The position numbers and the translations under genes were made by a program. DNA of 64,000 nt from Oopsacas minuta (taxonomy: Eukaryota > Porifera > Hexactinellida > Lyssacinosida > Leucopsacidae): the NCBI GenBank assembly GCA_024704765.1, contig JAKMXF010000222.1, forward strand, positions 372,001-436,000, in the 5' to 3' direction. The notes beneath the pieces are model-generated. The model worked only from the letters and a program-made list of their open reading frames with translations. It was not told the DNA's origin and did not search any database. Numbering within the stretch: position 1 is the first letter of the stretch; every line of letters starts with the position of its first letter. Below, piece by piece: positions 32,452 to 42,685 of this stretch.

Positions 32452-35109
32452 CTACATTCTTTCTCTCCCACTCCTACCCCTCCCGCTCGCTCTACCTCGT
32501 CCCCTGCCCCTTCCTCTTCCTCTTCCTCTCCCTCTACCCCTATATCCCCCTCGTGAGGATCCTCCTCTTGACTGCCGATCAGAAGCATAAAAATCTCCAT
32601 GCACTTTCATCTCTTCCCCACAAAACACGCAACCCTTGAACTTCTCAAATCCTGAATCTTTCTTGAACGACACACTCAAAAAAGCTGTCCCACAATCTTC
32701 ACAGAACTCTCCCTCTATAAACCTAACTCTATCCACACGGTCCTTAAAGTTAATCACAACATAACACTCATTGCATTGAACTTTGAACTTTTTCTGGTTA
32801 GTTTGTTGTAATAATAGAAACCCTGTATCACACTCATTACAAGCAGCAACACTATTAGAAGCTAGAGATTCTTCACAAGTGGGGTTAGGGCATTGAGCAC
32901 ACAGCATACTATTCATCCTACCCCCTCTTGTCACAGGCTCTCCTCTAGGTGTAGCACCCCCGCGGGGAGTCGCGAAATCATTATGCGAATTCTCCTGGAA
33001 GGGTGGGTAATTATAGCAGTATGGACAAAGATAAAAGAAATGACCTTTCTTACCATTCAGCAAGTGAAACACAAGTTCAAATCTGTCAATAGGACATACT
33101 TTTTCAGAAGGTTGGAATGTACACTCATTCTGCGGCAAACTGTAAGTCTCTTTACAGATAGAACAATGTAATCTGTAAGGTCGCGAAATTATTATTTTCA
33201 TAAATCGTCTACATTTACCACAGCGAGTAAATGGCTTACCAGTATCTGACAGAGCTGTGAAACAAACCTCAAATAATTCATCCATTTTAGGCAAATTCTC
33301 AATGAAATAATCATATTTGTGTAGGAACATCCTAGTAGCATTACTCACAATCTCTCTATACTCTGCCTGCCCCTTCGCGATTAATCCCAGCTCTCTCTCA
33401 ATCTGTGCTCGCATAGTTGGCAAACACAACTCGTGGTCAATCATTCTATATCCGTGTATCAATGATATACCCAAATCAGTTGGAAATAGATGGCGAGATG
33501 ACGCATCTACTCTGACATAATTACGAGTACATATATTATTTATGTGTACAGGAATACTAGCATCAGTTCCTATACCATGCTTCTCCATTAGAGATATTAA
33601 TTCTGATTCACTTAAGTAATCAGGTGGTCTAGTCTGTCCCTCTACAATAGACAGAGCAAACGGATACATCTCTCCTACCTTGAATTCAGGGATACTCTCA
33701 TCATCCAGTTTATTAATACCATACAGTACAGGGAAGAATCCAGCACGAACATACTGCTTACCTGTAACTGAGAATGCTTCAGAGCCTAAATCAAATACCA
33801 CAATAGTATCCATACATAAACAGTCGTAACTGACCGAAGCTAGGAAGTTACGAACAACCAATTCGTAGAGACGCCAGCTCGATTGATCCCATAGGTCAGC
33901 CTCGTTAGCGAGACGTGTCGGGGTTATAGGAGGATGATCCCCAGCATCATGACCCTCCCTCGGCCTCTCAGGCCCATTTCTAACCAAATCTCTGGCTATA
34001 TCCCCCCAATGTGTAGAAGCTGTATGTTCTTTGATGACGTCACTGATAGCATAGTTATATGGATAGTGTGTAGTTTCAGTACGTGGATAACTGATATAGC
34101 CTTGTGTATAGAGACGCTCTGCTACTTGCATTGTATGATGAGGACTCATTTTTAACTTTTCAGAAGCTCGTCTCAACATTTCTACAGAATTAAGAGCAAC
34201 AGGACGTGTACGTACGGATTCCTTTCGTGAAACAGATCGTACAACTGCTTTAGAATTTGATCGTGTCTTTTTGAACAATTCTTCAACTTGATGTTTCTCA
34301 AACATGCGTCCTCGTGACCAACTGGCAGTCAGCTGTTTCCCAGCTGCAGTGATAATAAGTTTAAGCTGCCAGTAGCTACGTGGAGAGAATGATAGAATTT
34401 CATCAAGTCTCTCTACACAGAAGCTAAGGGTTGGTGTTTGACAGGGTCCGTATGAAATTAGAGCACTCTCAAGGTCCCCATACTTCTGATGGAAATAGCG
34501 AGTCTGTAGGCGAGTAAAGGCACAGCCAATCCTAAGATCTAGCTCCATACGAGCATCCACACTACGTGCTTCATCTGGATTAGGTTGTATCAGCTGTTCA
34601 AATGATTTTCTAATATCTTTAGGAGTTATTGCACTGAATTTAGCTCTAAATATATTTTGTTGATAAGGTGATCTCTTACCGTGTGTATAAGCTAGCCCAG
34701 TAGCATCAATAACCTCGAAACAGATATTCTCGCCTTCCTTATCACAATCTAACCAGAGAATAAGGTAGTCTATCTCTCTACCTTCTGAGTTAAGGAAGTT
34801 AACCATATGCATACGAGGGTTTGTTTCTTTCTTCAGGATGGGTGCACTGAATAGTTCACGTGGGTCTGTGCCATCCCAGTTGTTATATTTACCACTGAAG
34901 TCTATTCCCATAACGTGACCGCAAACTGACGTCATCTTAAAAAGGACTGTTTCCTTGGTTACAGGGAAGACCTGTTGGAATTCGTGCACAGGACAGCTGG
35001 GACATATTTTATTAATTCTCTTGTGTGCTTGGTTGTTTGATAATATTGAAGCTATAGAGGCTGCTAGAGATGGTTTCTCTGCTACCATCAGTGCAGATCT
35101 CCTTCTCAT
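32452..35109 (-). CDS. TOP3B: DNA topoisomerase 3-beta
   Basis: Type IA topoisomerase of 885 residues (human about 862), acting on single-stranded DNA and RNA, usually with TDRD3. The Toprim domain shows LMVAEKPSLAASIA and the acidic LWLDCDKEGENI. The catalytic tyrosine is Tyr341 in GYISYPRTETTHYP. The C-terminal third has several CxxC zinc-binding pairs (for example RCGKCRRF, LHCSICKE, NECTF, CEDCGTAF, CVFCGEE) and ends in a dense RGG box with an (RG)n run, which in TOP3B confers RNA binding. All parts of the family architecture are present in one exon. The RG run is encoded by a low-complexity stretch at 32475-32560. Confidence 0.97.
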   Translation of the reverse strand: MRRRSALMVAEKPSLAASIASILSNNQAHKRINKICPSCPVHEFQQVFPVTKETVLFKMTSVCGHVMGIDFSGKYNNWDGTDPRELFSAPILKKETNPRMHMVNFLNSEGREIDYLILWLDCDKEGENICFEVIDATGLAYTHGKRSPYQQNIFRAKFSAITPKDIRKSFEQLIQPNPDEARSVDARMELDLRIGCAFTRLQTRYFHQKYGDLESALISYGPCQTPTLSFCVERLDEILSFSPRSYWQLKLIITAAGKQLTASWSRGRMFEKHQVEELFKKTRSNSKAVVRSVSRKESVRTRPVALNSVEMLRRASEKLKMSPHHTMQVAERLYTQGYISYPRTETTHYPYNYAISDVIKEHTASTHWGDIARDLVRNGPERPREGHDAGDHPPITPTRLANEADLWDQSSWRLYELVVRNFLASVSYDCLCMDTIVVFDLGSEAFSVTGKQYVRAGFFPVLYGINKLDDESIPEFKVGEMYPFALSIVEGQTRPPDYLSESELISLMEKHGIGTDASIPVHINNICTRNYVRVDASSRHLFPTDLGISLIHGYRMIDHELCLPTMRAQIERELGLIAKGQAEYREIVSNATRMFLHKYDYFIENLPKMDELFEVCFTALSDTGKPFTRCGKCRRFMKIIISRPYRLHCSICKETYSLPQNECTFQPSEKVCPIDRFELVFHLLNGKKGHFFYLCPYCYNYPPFQENSHNDFATPRGGATPRGEPVTRGGRMNSMLCAQCPNPTCEESLASNSVAACNECDTGFLLLQQTNQKKFKVQCNECYVVINFKDRVDRVRFIEGEFCEDCGTAFLSVSFKKDSGFEKFKGCVFCGEEMKVHGDFYASDRQSRGGSSRGGYRGRGRGRGRGRGRGRGRASGRGRSGRERM

Positions 35110-35690
35110 GCTGATATTACTACGTATAAGGTAAGTTTACTGATAAATATTAGACTACTGTTAGTAGTGGAAACTTGTTTAGCTCTATAGTCCAAATCAA
35201 TGTAGTTTAGCTACACAAAAATAAGCATTTGAATACTCTAATAATGGGATGAAGGATTTCTGCCTATAATAACGTCCTTAAATAGTAAGGTAGTGACGAG
35301 TAAATGAAGCTTACATAGACAGATGGAACGCTAAGATGGTGTTATGTGAGCTGAAACAGATTCATTATAACAGTAGTTTTAATTAACTTCGCTTAACCAT
35401 AGCTATGGCTTGACAATACTATATCGGTAGAGGGAAGTTTGGCAGTGTCACTATTATAAGACTAATTGATTAATATTCCATATACGACAAATACCATTCC
35501 ACTTTTAGGGGTGGATCAGGGGGAGGCTAAATCCTCAAAGTGCTCGCAGCGATCATGCTCAATCGCCCCCTTTGAACAACAGCTGCTTTGTTCAGGAATT
35601 GTTTACCTAGTACTATATCAGAGCAATGCAGTAATAGTATCTTTGATATATTAAATCTACAACACTGTTATTTAACGATACATGCTAACC
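35110..35690. other. Intergenic region
   Basis: About 580 bases between TOP3B and EMC7. A GC-richer block at 35510-35590 looks like a decayed hAT-type repeat, but I could not pair its ends. No gene. Confidence 0.45.
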
Positions 35691-36383
35691 TCAATTCCTT
35701 TTCTTCTTGAGTGCCTTTCTAACTTCTTTACCACTCTGTCCGCCTCCAAACCAGTTAGTGAACAAGTCAGCTATCTCTGGCATCTTGTCCTTTCCACTCT
35801 GTAGCTTCTGCATTGATTCTTCCATGTCCTTCTGTGCACCTGGATCCATAGATCCCATTAGTTTGGGTAACACAAACATCAGTACTGCTGGTACAACAAG
35901 TAATAACACCATAGGGTTCATTAGTAAACTGGAAATGTTCCAAGGTTGTCTCTGTTCAAAATAATCTTTAGGTCTGTCTGGCATCAGAGTTAGCGGATAT
36001 ATTAATGTAGCGTCTTGTGAGATTTGATTTGGTTTGATTAGGTCTAGGCGTCGCGCATTTATGCGGTCAGCCTTGGGGTTTATATCTATACGAACGAGAG
36101 GGAATTCGAATTTAGGACAGTTAACTTCTAATACAAATGATCCAGAAGGGATATTCGATACAACGAAACTACCATCACTCCTTAGGAACCCATAACGACT
36201 GCCAACAGTCACTCGAGTGTTTTGAAACAGTTCTTTCAAATCGAGTACAGTTGCTGAAGGGAAAACCAGTTCTCCTTTTATTTGGTATAGTTTGTTGCTC
36301 TTAGCAAGCTCATTGCTTTGTATAGTATACAAAAGTGTGTATAGGAATAATATAACGTAATATCGATAGGCTTGCATCATCAC
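35691..36383 (-). CDS. EMC7: ER membrane protein complex subunit 7
   Basis: 230 residues (human 242). A signal peptide (residues about 1-24) leads to a lumenal beta-sandwich domain (KGELVFPSATVLDLKELFQN, GFLRSDGSFVVSNIPSGSFVLEV) typical of EMC7. A single transmembrane helix sits near 155-177 (MNPMVLLLVVPAVLMFVLP). The cytosolic tail is charged and ends in a basic KKK cluster. EMC7 is part of the ER membrane insertase. Single exon; a CTAG site precedes the ATG. Confidence 0.95.
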   Translation of the reverse strand: MMMQAYRYYVILFLYTLLYTIQSNELAKSNKLYQIKGELVFPSATVLDLKELFQNTRVTVGSRYGFLRSDGSFVVSNIPSGSFVLEVNCPKFEFPLVRIDINPKADRINARRLDLIKPNQISQDATLIYPLTLMPDRPKDYFEQRQPWNISSLLMNPMVLLLVVPAVLMFVLPKLMGSMDPGAQKDMEESMQKLQSGKDKMPEIADLFTNWFGGGQSGKEVRKALKKKRN

Positions 36384-37393
36384 AAGCTAGGGTAAGGAAT
36401 GTGAAGAAATAATATAAAATAAATCACAAAATAGAAAATTAAGGAAAAATTGAGAAGAACCAAGAAAGGCAACCGGCAGATGAAATCAGCCCGACTTGGA
36501 CAAAAGTAGGTTACGTGGTGTCAAGGTAATAAATGTTTCAGCGATAATGTCCAAGAACATTACCACTAGGGAATCACCGAATCTGGGGCGTATACATTGG
36601 ATGGGGATAGGTAGCAAGGGTACGTAAAAGTAAAGTAAAGTTAAGTAATGAATACTCAGTACAAGGACGGTCCCAGGATTTTGCATAGCCCGGGGCAAAT
36701 CTTATTATAATGGACAGTGGTGGCTGAGGATCTGGCAAATCCGGAGCAAATGCCCCGTTTACCCCACCCCTGGGACCGCCATTGACTCAGTAATGACAGT
36801 AAACAATAGCCTAAAAACTGTATAGCAGGAGCACTATGTACCATGCACATGCTAAGTGAAAGAATGTAAGCTTGTGCCAAACAAACCTAAACAATAATTT
36901 AAGGAATTCTTATAATTATTCCTCACTAATGCACTGATGGTACGAATTTACAAGAAAAATATGTGTATAATGTTATCTAAATGAGAAAATTGCCAAGATT
37001 CAAGAAAATATTGAAGTTATTACTCTTAAACTTAAGCATGAGTCTACCTGTGTTAGATATCCAACAAGACATGAACTAGTTCAAGGTTATGTAATGGCAA
37101 TAAGGTTACCTATCGCGAAGCGATAAAGCCAAAGCCTCAAAATTTGAAATTTCAGATCCAACGTATTTCATTCAACAAAAGTAATCGAAGTGTCATAATA
37201 AAAACACACACATTACAACAGTGTATTAAAATATAAATAAGATTTTTGCAGGATAATTTTACTAAGAATAATTAGAATTAAGTCTCCACACATAAATACA
37301 CGGTATGCAAACAAAATGCGTAAAATTTATATTATTAATTAATTAAGTGAACAAGTTAATGGAATGCAACTAAATTCTTGAATTGTAGTATTG
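36384..37393. other. Intergenic region with one MITE
   Basis: About 1 kb. Besides the foldback at 36666-36780 it holds only AT-rich sequence and short chance frames. Confidence 0.5.
36666..36780. mobile_element. Small foldback repeat (GGCGGTCCCAGG ends)
   Basis: Left end GACGGTCCCAGG and right end CCTGGGACCGCC are inverted, and the inner parts (CCCGGGGCAAAT, GCAAATGCCCCG) are also inverted. Interior is GC-richer than the surroundings. Probably an hAT-type MITE, about 115 bases. Confidence 0.6.
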
Positions 37394-40300
37394 TTAATAT
37401 TGTTTTTTCAGCCAAATCTTCCCGATACTCGCTTCAATATTCATGGGACTGATAGATAGTAACTTATCTCTTGCCCCTGCATCTTGTATAAGTTTATTCC
37501 AAGTAGGATTTCTCTTCAATGAATCTACATCTCCTACGATATACAGTGCGTTTTTAGCTCGAGTGAGCGCTACATTTATTCGCTTAGGGTTGGAAAGGAA
37601 ACCAATAGTGCCAGTTTTAGATTTCGAACGTACACATGAGATAATAATAATATCCTTTTCTTTTCCTTGGAAACCGTCTACAGATTTTATCTCAATGTTT
37701 TCTGAAAATTTTGAAATATATTTAGCGAGTTCTCTCAATTGTGCTTGATATGGAGTAATTATACCGATTGAAGCAGGGTCAAATTTGGTACGAAGTTCGC
37801 GGACTAATGCAACCACGAATTCTATTTCCTTCATATTGACAATCTGTCCAGGTTTGTTTGAGATTTCTTGTCCGTAGAAGATATGGAAAAGAAGATACGG
37901 ATTCAAAATATTCTCTGACTTCAATTTTATGTCGTGACAAGTGTGTAATTGTCCTTGATAAAATGTCTTATTGGGAAAATGGCAAATCTCTGGATGCATT
38001 CTATACTGTGTATCGAGCCTCATGATAGGATTATCATAGTCACAATCTTCATTGAAAAATAAATGAAAACGTTCGAACAAACTCCTGCCGTAACCATTAC
38101 CCTGCAGGAGTGGAGATTTAATGACAGCAGGCAATTGATTAGGATCTCCTACAAGTACAAGTTTAGTTATCATAAACTGCAGTGGGATAAGGATATCCAG
38201 TTCACTACACTGTGTAGCTTCATCTACAATGACACAACTGAAATGCATTGGTGTATTGTGATTCTCCTTGAACATTTCTTCCATCATTGAAATACCAGAA
38301 CTGCTTAAAGTCGTTAGGATTAGATTAGCATTCGATAAGAGATTCTCTTTCACCTGCATATCTGTTACTTTAGATTTATAGATTTGATTTTGTAGTCTTG
38401 AAATCTCTCTTAATGCGTTTTGTAATTTAGTCTTTGCCTTAGCTAAAGCTGATACTGTATCTTCTCTATCAGCACGTACTGCTAGAGAATTACCCATATT
38501 CTCAATATGAAGCTTCAAACATTCAAGTTGATTTTCAAGATTTTCCAATTCTATATCTAACTTACTTTTCAATATTTCATGTTCCCTCAAATCATCAGTC
38601 AGCTTTGTAGTACATTGTAGCTTTACACTGGATGTAAGATTGTCTATGTGATAAGGTTTAACCTTAGAATGTAGTAGATCTAACTGTCCTAACCGTATAA
38701 GAGTTAGTTTACCTTCATCTCCTCTGTTCACCTCTTCATGAGAAGATTTGTGTATAACATTAATACCGTAATTACGCTGAATAGATTGCATGGATTTTCC
38801 GATTTTATCGTGTGTATTGATGAGATCCATATGTGATAGTTTTAATGCCAATTCATCAGCTGATGCATTGGAGGGAGTACATAACAGAATATGGTGTTTC
38901 AAACGGTCAGTAGAAATAGTTTTAAGAATCGTCTGTATGAAACCAGTTATTGTATGTGATTTCCCGCATCCAGGTGGACCTAAGAGTAAAGCAATTCTTG
39001 GACAGGCTAGAGGCTCTGAGACCATGGATGTTACTCTAGTTATAGCGTGCTTCTGACTTTCATTGAATAAATCTTCATTTGGTATACGTATTTTAACAAC
39101 GGAGGAATTATGTGGTGGATCACATACCCTCTGGGAAGGAGATAGGATATGTTGACAGATTGTGTTCTTATACAAAGAAATAAGACCTCTCCATTGTCTG
39201 TTGTATGTTGTGAGGGAGATGAGAGGCTTGATTGATAGCTTGGAAAATTTTGATATCACATGACGTGTATCGTACTTTATACTTAGTGTAACTTTTGAAA
39301 CTGTTCGCTTCCCGCGTGAAAACAAATTAGAATCAGTTTCTATTTGGTCTGTCTTCTCCGCACGAGTCTTAGTGATATATCCGAACAACATGATGTCATT
39401 ATTGATTGGATCAGGTGGTCTTGATTTAATCTTCATAAGCACCAAATCTTGCTCTTTAATAAACTCATTTATTGGTGAATCATTTTCAGGAGTAGAGTTA
39501 GTGAATTCTACTATTACAGGTCTGTTATCTTCCTTATGTGTACATGGTTTATCAGCTATAAACTCGGTATAAGGTACAGATTCTATCCTCTCTATCTCTT
39601 CATCAAGATTACAAGATATTTCATGGAGAAGACAGTTTGTTAATAATTGTTTGTATTCGTCATAACTCCTGTAGGACAGGGGAAGAGGGGAGGGAGATGA
39701 AATAGGGGGCATACCTCTCGGTTCGCTACCGTCTCTTAGAAATATACCCGGTGACCAAGAAAGGATGTTATCAATATGCTCATCTGGATTAATTTTACTT
39801 GTAGGCTTAGATACTATTGGATTGCTATGTTGAATATATGTGCGCTTTTTGGCAGTGGTAGCAAGAATTGGACTGTGGATATTCGGGGAATGAGATGTAG
39901 TCTTTATCCTTGTACAAGGTTGTATAGTGCGCTTGGCTTTGTCGTTCAGACGTGTAATCTCACCAGGACTGATAGATTCTAATTCTGGGAGATCTAATGA
40001 TATGTTGTGTAGGTATTGATGACTGTTAGGGGAGGTTGGATGAGATTTATCAAGTACTTTCAAATCTGTATTTTTGTAGAGAGTATCAGGTTTTGAGTAT
40101 TCGACACTCAGTTCCGTTGGAGAGTCAGTGAGTGTGGTGAGGCGAGACCTTGAGAAAGGAGGTCGCATTGTAGTGACATTTGTTTTCTTTCGTTTTACAA
40201 CAGGATTTGGAATAGGATTAGGTTTTTGGTTAGATTTTTGTCTTACTCTTTTTGGGATAGGTATTCGAGATTCCTCTTCTTCATCTAGAGATAGATGGGA

Positions 40301-42685
40301 AATAAACAGATCATCTCTTACCCTCTCAATGGTTAGAGGAGATAGAAAAGATTGGTTCGCTTCATTCTTTCCTCCACCAACATTGTTATTATTAATATTA
40401 TTCGTATTTGTATTAGGTATATCTAATACTCTAGCAGTTGATTTATCAACAAATTGTGGTTCAGTTGGAGAAGATTGTTTGATAAACGATAAATTGAAAA
40501 GTTGAGTTTCTGTGTTCGAAATCTCTTTATCAACATTACGTAGTAGCTTCAATACCGGGGTACTAGTCTTAGTTGTATGAGATATTTTAGGTTTGTTGTT
40601 TGTACCAGTAAAATGAGACTGAATTACATATTTCTTTAAGTTCGAAATTCTCTCAGGTTTTCTTTGCAAAAGTTTCAAATCAATTCTAATTTTCAAAGAT
40701 AACTTTTCAGGTTTACAGGAATCACTTGTTAAATGTTTTCGTTTCCGAAGAAAACCATTTTCGTCATCTTTCATATGTCTATCCAATTGGTTCATACTGT
40801 GCTTAACGTGAGCTGTAGATATTTCAACAGGAAATGCTTCTACAGTTTCAGTTGTTTGGTAATCTGTTTGAATTACAGCAGTTTCCTTGTTAGGTTGACT
40901 CGTATTGTGAACAGATACAGAGGAATTGGCTGGTGCAATACGAGCTGGACTATGGATACTATCATTACAATCTGGTACAGTTGTATCTGGTGAAGTAACT
41001 GACACGTTTTCCACATTTAAATTCGTTACTTCTCTAGGATAAACATGATCAACACGTGTCGCATTATCATCCATACATTCCTTCTCACCATCTCTGTTGT
41101 CAGAGCTAGAACTCCCTGTTGATGAAACATGTAATCTGTTTGTTTTAGAAATATCACTAGATTTGTATTGGTAATACATCCCTGTAACATCTGGCTGTGC
41201 ATCATCTATTGCATCTTCATCATCTCTTAGGTCGATTAATATAGATGTCCTAATGTTTTCCTGTTCATGATATTCTTTGAGGGCTTGCAGGATAGAAATT
41301 ACTTTCATACCAACTTTGTTTATCGGCTGTTTCTGTCTACAAATATCTACAATACTAGCAGCACACGGTAGTGAATACTCAAGCCCTGAATTGAATATTT
41401 TCACTATTAACTCGTGCCATAGACGGAATACATTTATTTCTGGCGATAAGCCCGGCAATGAGGTTGATATATTGAAACGTTTGTGGCGTTGAAAGTATCT
41501 GAAATTGAGTTGAGAATGTACTGTAGTAGATTGTTGAGTTGAAAAAGCAGTACTAATAGCCTTGAAGAGAGGCAGCCAATCTTCCTTAGTGTTGAGAACT
41601 AGTTCAAGGAGATTATCACTGAATGCTTTCAATAATATCTTAGAAAATAACACAGCAGAGGCGCTAGCTAGTGACGAGCTAGATTGGAAATTAGGCGTTG
41701 GAAATGTTTCAATTAAAATATCCACAAACGTAAGGTCTGTGTATTTATGGTTAGGATTTGAGCTGGCCTGATTAGATAGGTATGTTAGCCATTTGAATAG
41801 GATCTTAGTATGTTTTATAGGAGTTTGTGAGCGGGTTATGCTAGAGAAGTATGGCTCACACCAGGAGAATATGACGTCACAAAGAGGTGAGGTCTCTGTT
41901 AAGCTCCATTCCTCAAGACAAGCGAGTAGACACGGAGAAATTATTAGGTTTGTAATAAGAGATAATTCGTCTGTGTATTTCCATATATGGAGCCCGAGTT
42001 TCGCGAATATCGTGAGAAGACAGAGAATGAGTGAAGAGTAAGTATTCGCGTGTTTGAGTGTCAAAGAATGTATAATATAATCTAGCAATACATTTCCATT
42101 TCGATTAGAGTTGAGTAGAAGAATTAGAGCTTCAGAAGTGAGGAGCTGTAGAATACCAGCTAGTGATGTGAAGAATTGAGAATTTTGTTCTTCTTCATCA
42201 AGTTTTGAAGAAGATAAGAATTCTCTAATCACAGATTGATGCACAAAGGCACCAGTAATACATTTTGAAGTGTGTAAATATGTAAATACAATTTCTAACG
42301 TAAATCTGAAACAAGATAGATTGGCAGTAGTAATGACATTATCGTAAGAAGAAAATGAATTCTGAATCCATTCAGTTGTGGAAGGGTTGGGGGAAAATTG
42401 AAGGAATAGCATGCCAGGATGAAAGACAGGGTCTAACGAACGTAATGAGCTATTCTCTAGTAATGTTGTAGTTGAAGAATTGTCTCTATCAGGTATACAG
42501 AGGGAATATTTATGTTCAAGAAGTCTGAGAACTTTCAGAGGAACATTGGAGTGAGTAAACTGTTCAGGAGTTTGAAAGAGGTAAAGCAAACTTGAAATGT
42601 AAATTGATTCCTCTTTGAGAGTGAAGAGAGGACTGAGTTGTGTTAGCTCAAGGATTATTGAAGTGAGATCAGTTTGCATTTCCAT
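37394..42685 (-). CDS. SETX: Senataxin-like superfamily 1 RNA/DNA helicase
   Basis: 1,763 residues in a single exon. The N-terminal about 470 residues are helical and Leu/Ser-rich, resembling the senataxin/Sen1 N-terminal domain. A long Ser/Thr-rich, probably disordered linker follows. The C-terminal helicase core has all SF1B motifs: GPPGCGKSHT (Walker A, near 1232-1241), VIVDEATQCSE (near 1487), LVGDPNQLPAV, MRLDTQYRMHPEIC, SVDGFQGKEKDIIIISCVRS and NPKRINVALTRAK. Between motifs I and II lies a coiled coil (DLREHEILKSKLDIELENLENQL), the stalk typical of Upf1-like helicases. Senataxin/Sen1 resolves R-loops and aids transcription termination in the nucleus. It is shorter than human senataxin (about 2,677), mainly in the linker. 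Confidence 0.92.
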   Translation of the reverse strand: MEMQTDLTSIILELTQLSPLFTLKEESIYISSLLYLFQTPEQFTHSNVPLKVLRLLEHKYSLCIPDRDNSSTTTLLENSSLRSLDPVFHPGMLFLQFSPNPSTTEWIQNSFSSYDNVITTANLSCFRFTLEIVFTYLHTSKCITGAFVHQSVIREFLSSSKLDEEEQNSQFFTSLAGILQLLTSEALILLLNSNRNGNVLLDYIIHSLTLKHANTYSSLILCLLTIFAKLGLHIWKYTDELSLITNLIISPCLLACLEEWSLTETSPLCDVIFSWCEPYFSSITRSQTPIKHTKILFKWLTYLSNQASSNPNHKYTDLTFVDILIETFPTPNFQSSSSLASASAVLFSKILLKAFSDNLLELVLNTKEDWLPLFKAISTAFSTQQSTTVHSQLNFRYFQRHKRFNISTSLPGLSPEINVFRLWHELIVKIFNSGLEYSLPCAASIVDICRQKQPINKVGMKVISILQALKEYHEQENIRTSILIDLRDDEDAIDDAQPDVTGMYYQYKSSDISKTNRLHVSSTGSSSSDNRDGEKECMDDNATRVDHVYPREVTNLNVENVSVTSPDTTVPDCNDSIHSPARIAPANSSVSVHNTSQPNKETAVIQTDYQTTETVEAFPVEISTAHVKHSMNQLDRHMKDDENGFLRKRKHLTSDSCKPEKLSLKIRIDLKLLQRKPERISNLKKYVIQSHFTGTNNKPKISHTTKTSTPVLKLLRNVDKEISNTETQLFNLSFIKQSSPTEPQFVDKSTARVLDIPNTNTNNINNNNVGGGKNEANQSFLSPLTIERVRDDLFISHLSLDEEEESRIPIPKRVRQKSNQKPNPIPNPVVKRKKTNVTTMRPPFSRSRLTTLTDSPTELSVEYSKPDTLYKNTDLKVLDKSHPTSPNSHQYLHNISLDLPELESISPGEITRLNDKAKRTIQPCTRIKTTSHSPNIHSPILATTAKKRTYIQHSNPIVSKPTSKINPDEHIDNILSWSPGIFLRDGSEPRGMPPISSPSPLPLSYRSYDEYKQLLTNCLLHEISCNLDEEIERIESVPYTEFIADKPCTHKEDNRPVIVEFTNSTPENDSPINEFIKEQDLVLMKIKSRPPDPINNDIMLFGYITKTRAEKTDQIETDSNLFSRGKRTVSKVTLSIKYDTRHVISKFSKLSIKPLISLTTYNRQWRGLISLYKNTICQHILSPSQRVCDPPHNSSVVKIRIPNEDLFNESQKHAITRVTSMVSEPLACPRIALLLGPPGCGKSHTITGFIQTILKTISTDRLKHHILLCTPSNASADELALKLSHMDLINTHDKIGKSMQSIQRNYGINVIHKSSHEEVNRGDEGKLTLIRLGQLDLLHSKVKPYHIDNLTSSVKLQCTTKLTDDLREHEILKSKLDIELENLENQLECLKLHIENMGNSLAVRADREDTVSALAKAKTKLQNALREISRLQNQIYKSKVTDMQVKENLLSNANLILTTLSSSGISMMEEMFKENHNTPMHFSCVIVDEATQCSELDILIPLQFMITKLVLVGDPNQLPAVIKSPLLQGNGYGRSLFERFHLFFNEDCDYDNPIMRLDTQYRMHPEICHFPNKTFYQGQLHTCHDIKLKSENILNPYLLFHIFYGQEISNKPGQIVNMKEIEFVVALVRELRTKFDPASIGIITPYQAQLRELAKYISKFSENIEIKSVDGFQGKEKDIIIISCVRSKSKTGTIGFLSNPKRINVALTRAKNALYIVGDVDSLKRNPTWNKLIQDAGARDKLLSISPMNIEASIGKIWLKKQY

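Noticed and set aside
32475-32560. Simple repeat at the end of TOP3B as an independent element
   Set aside because: It encodes the RGG box in frame, a normal part of the family.
36486-36880. Minus-strand frames between EMC7 and SETX
   Set aside because: They overlap the foldback element at 36666-36780 and have no family features.
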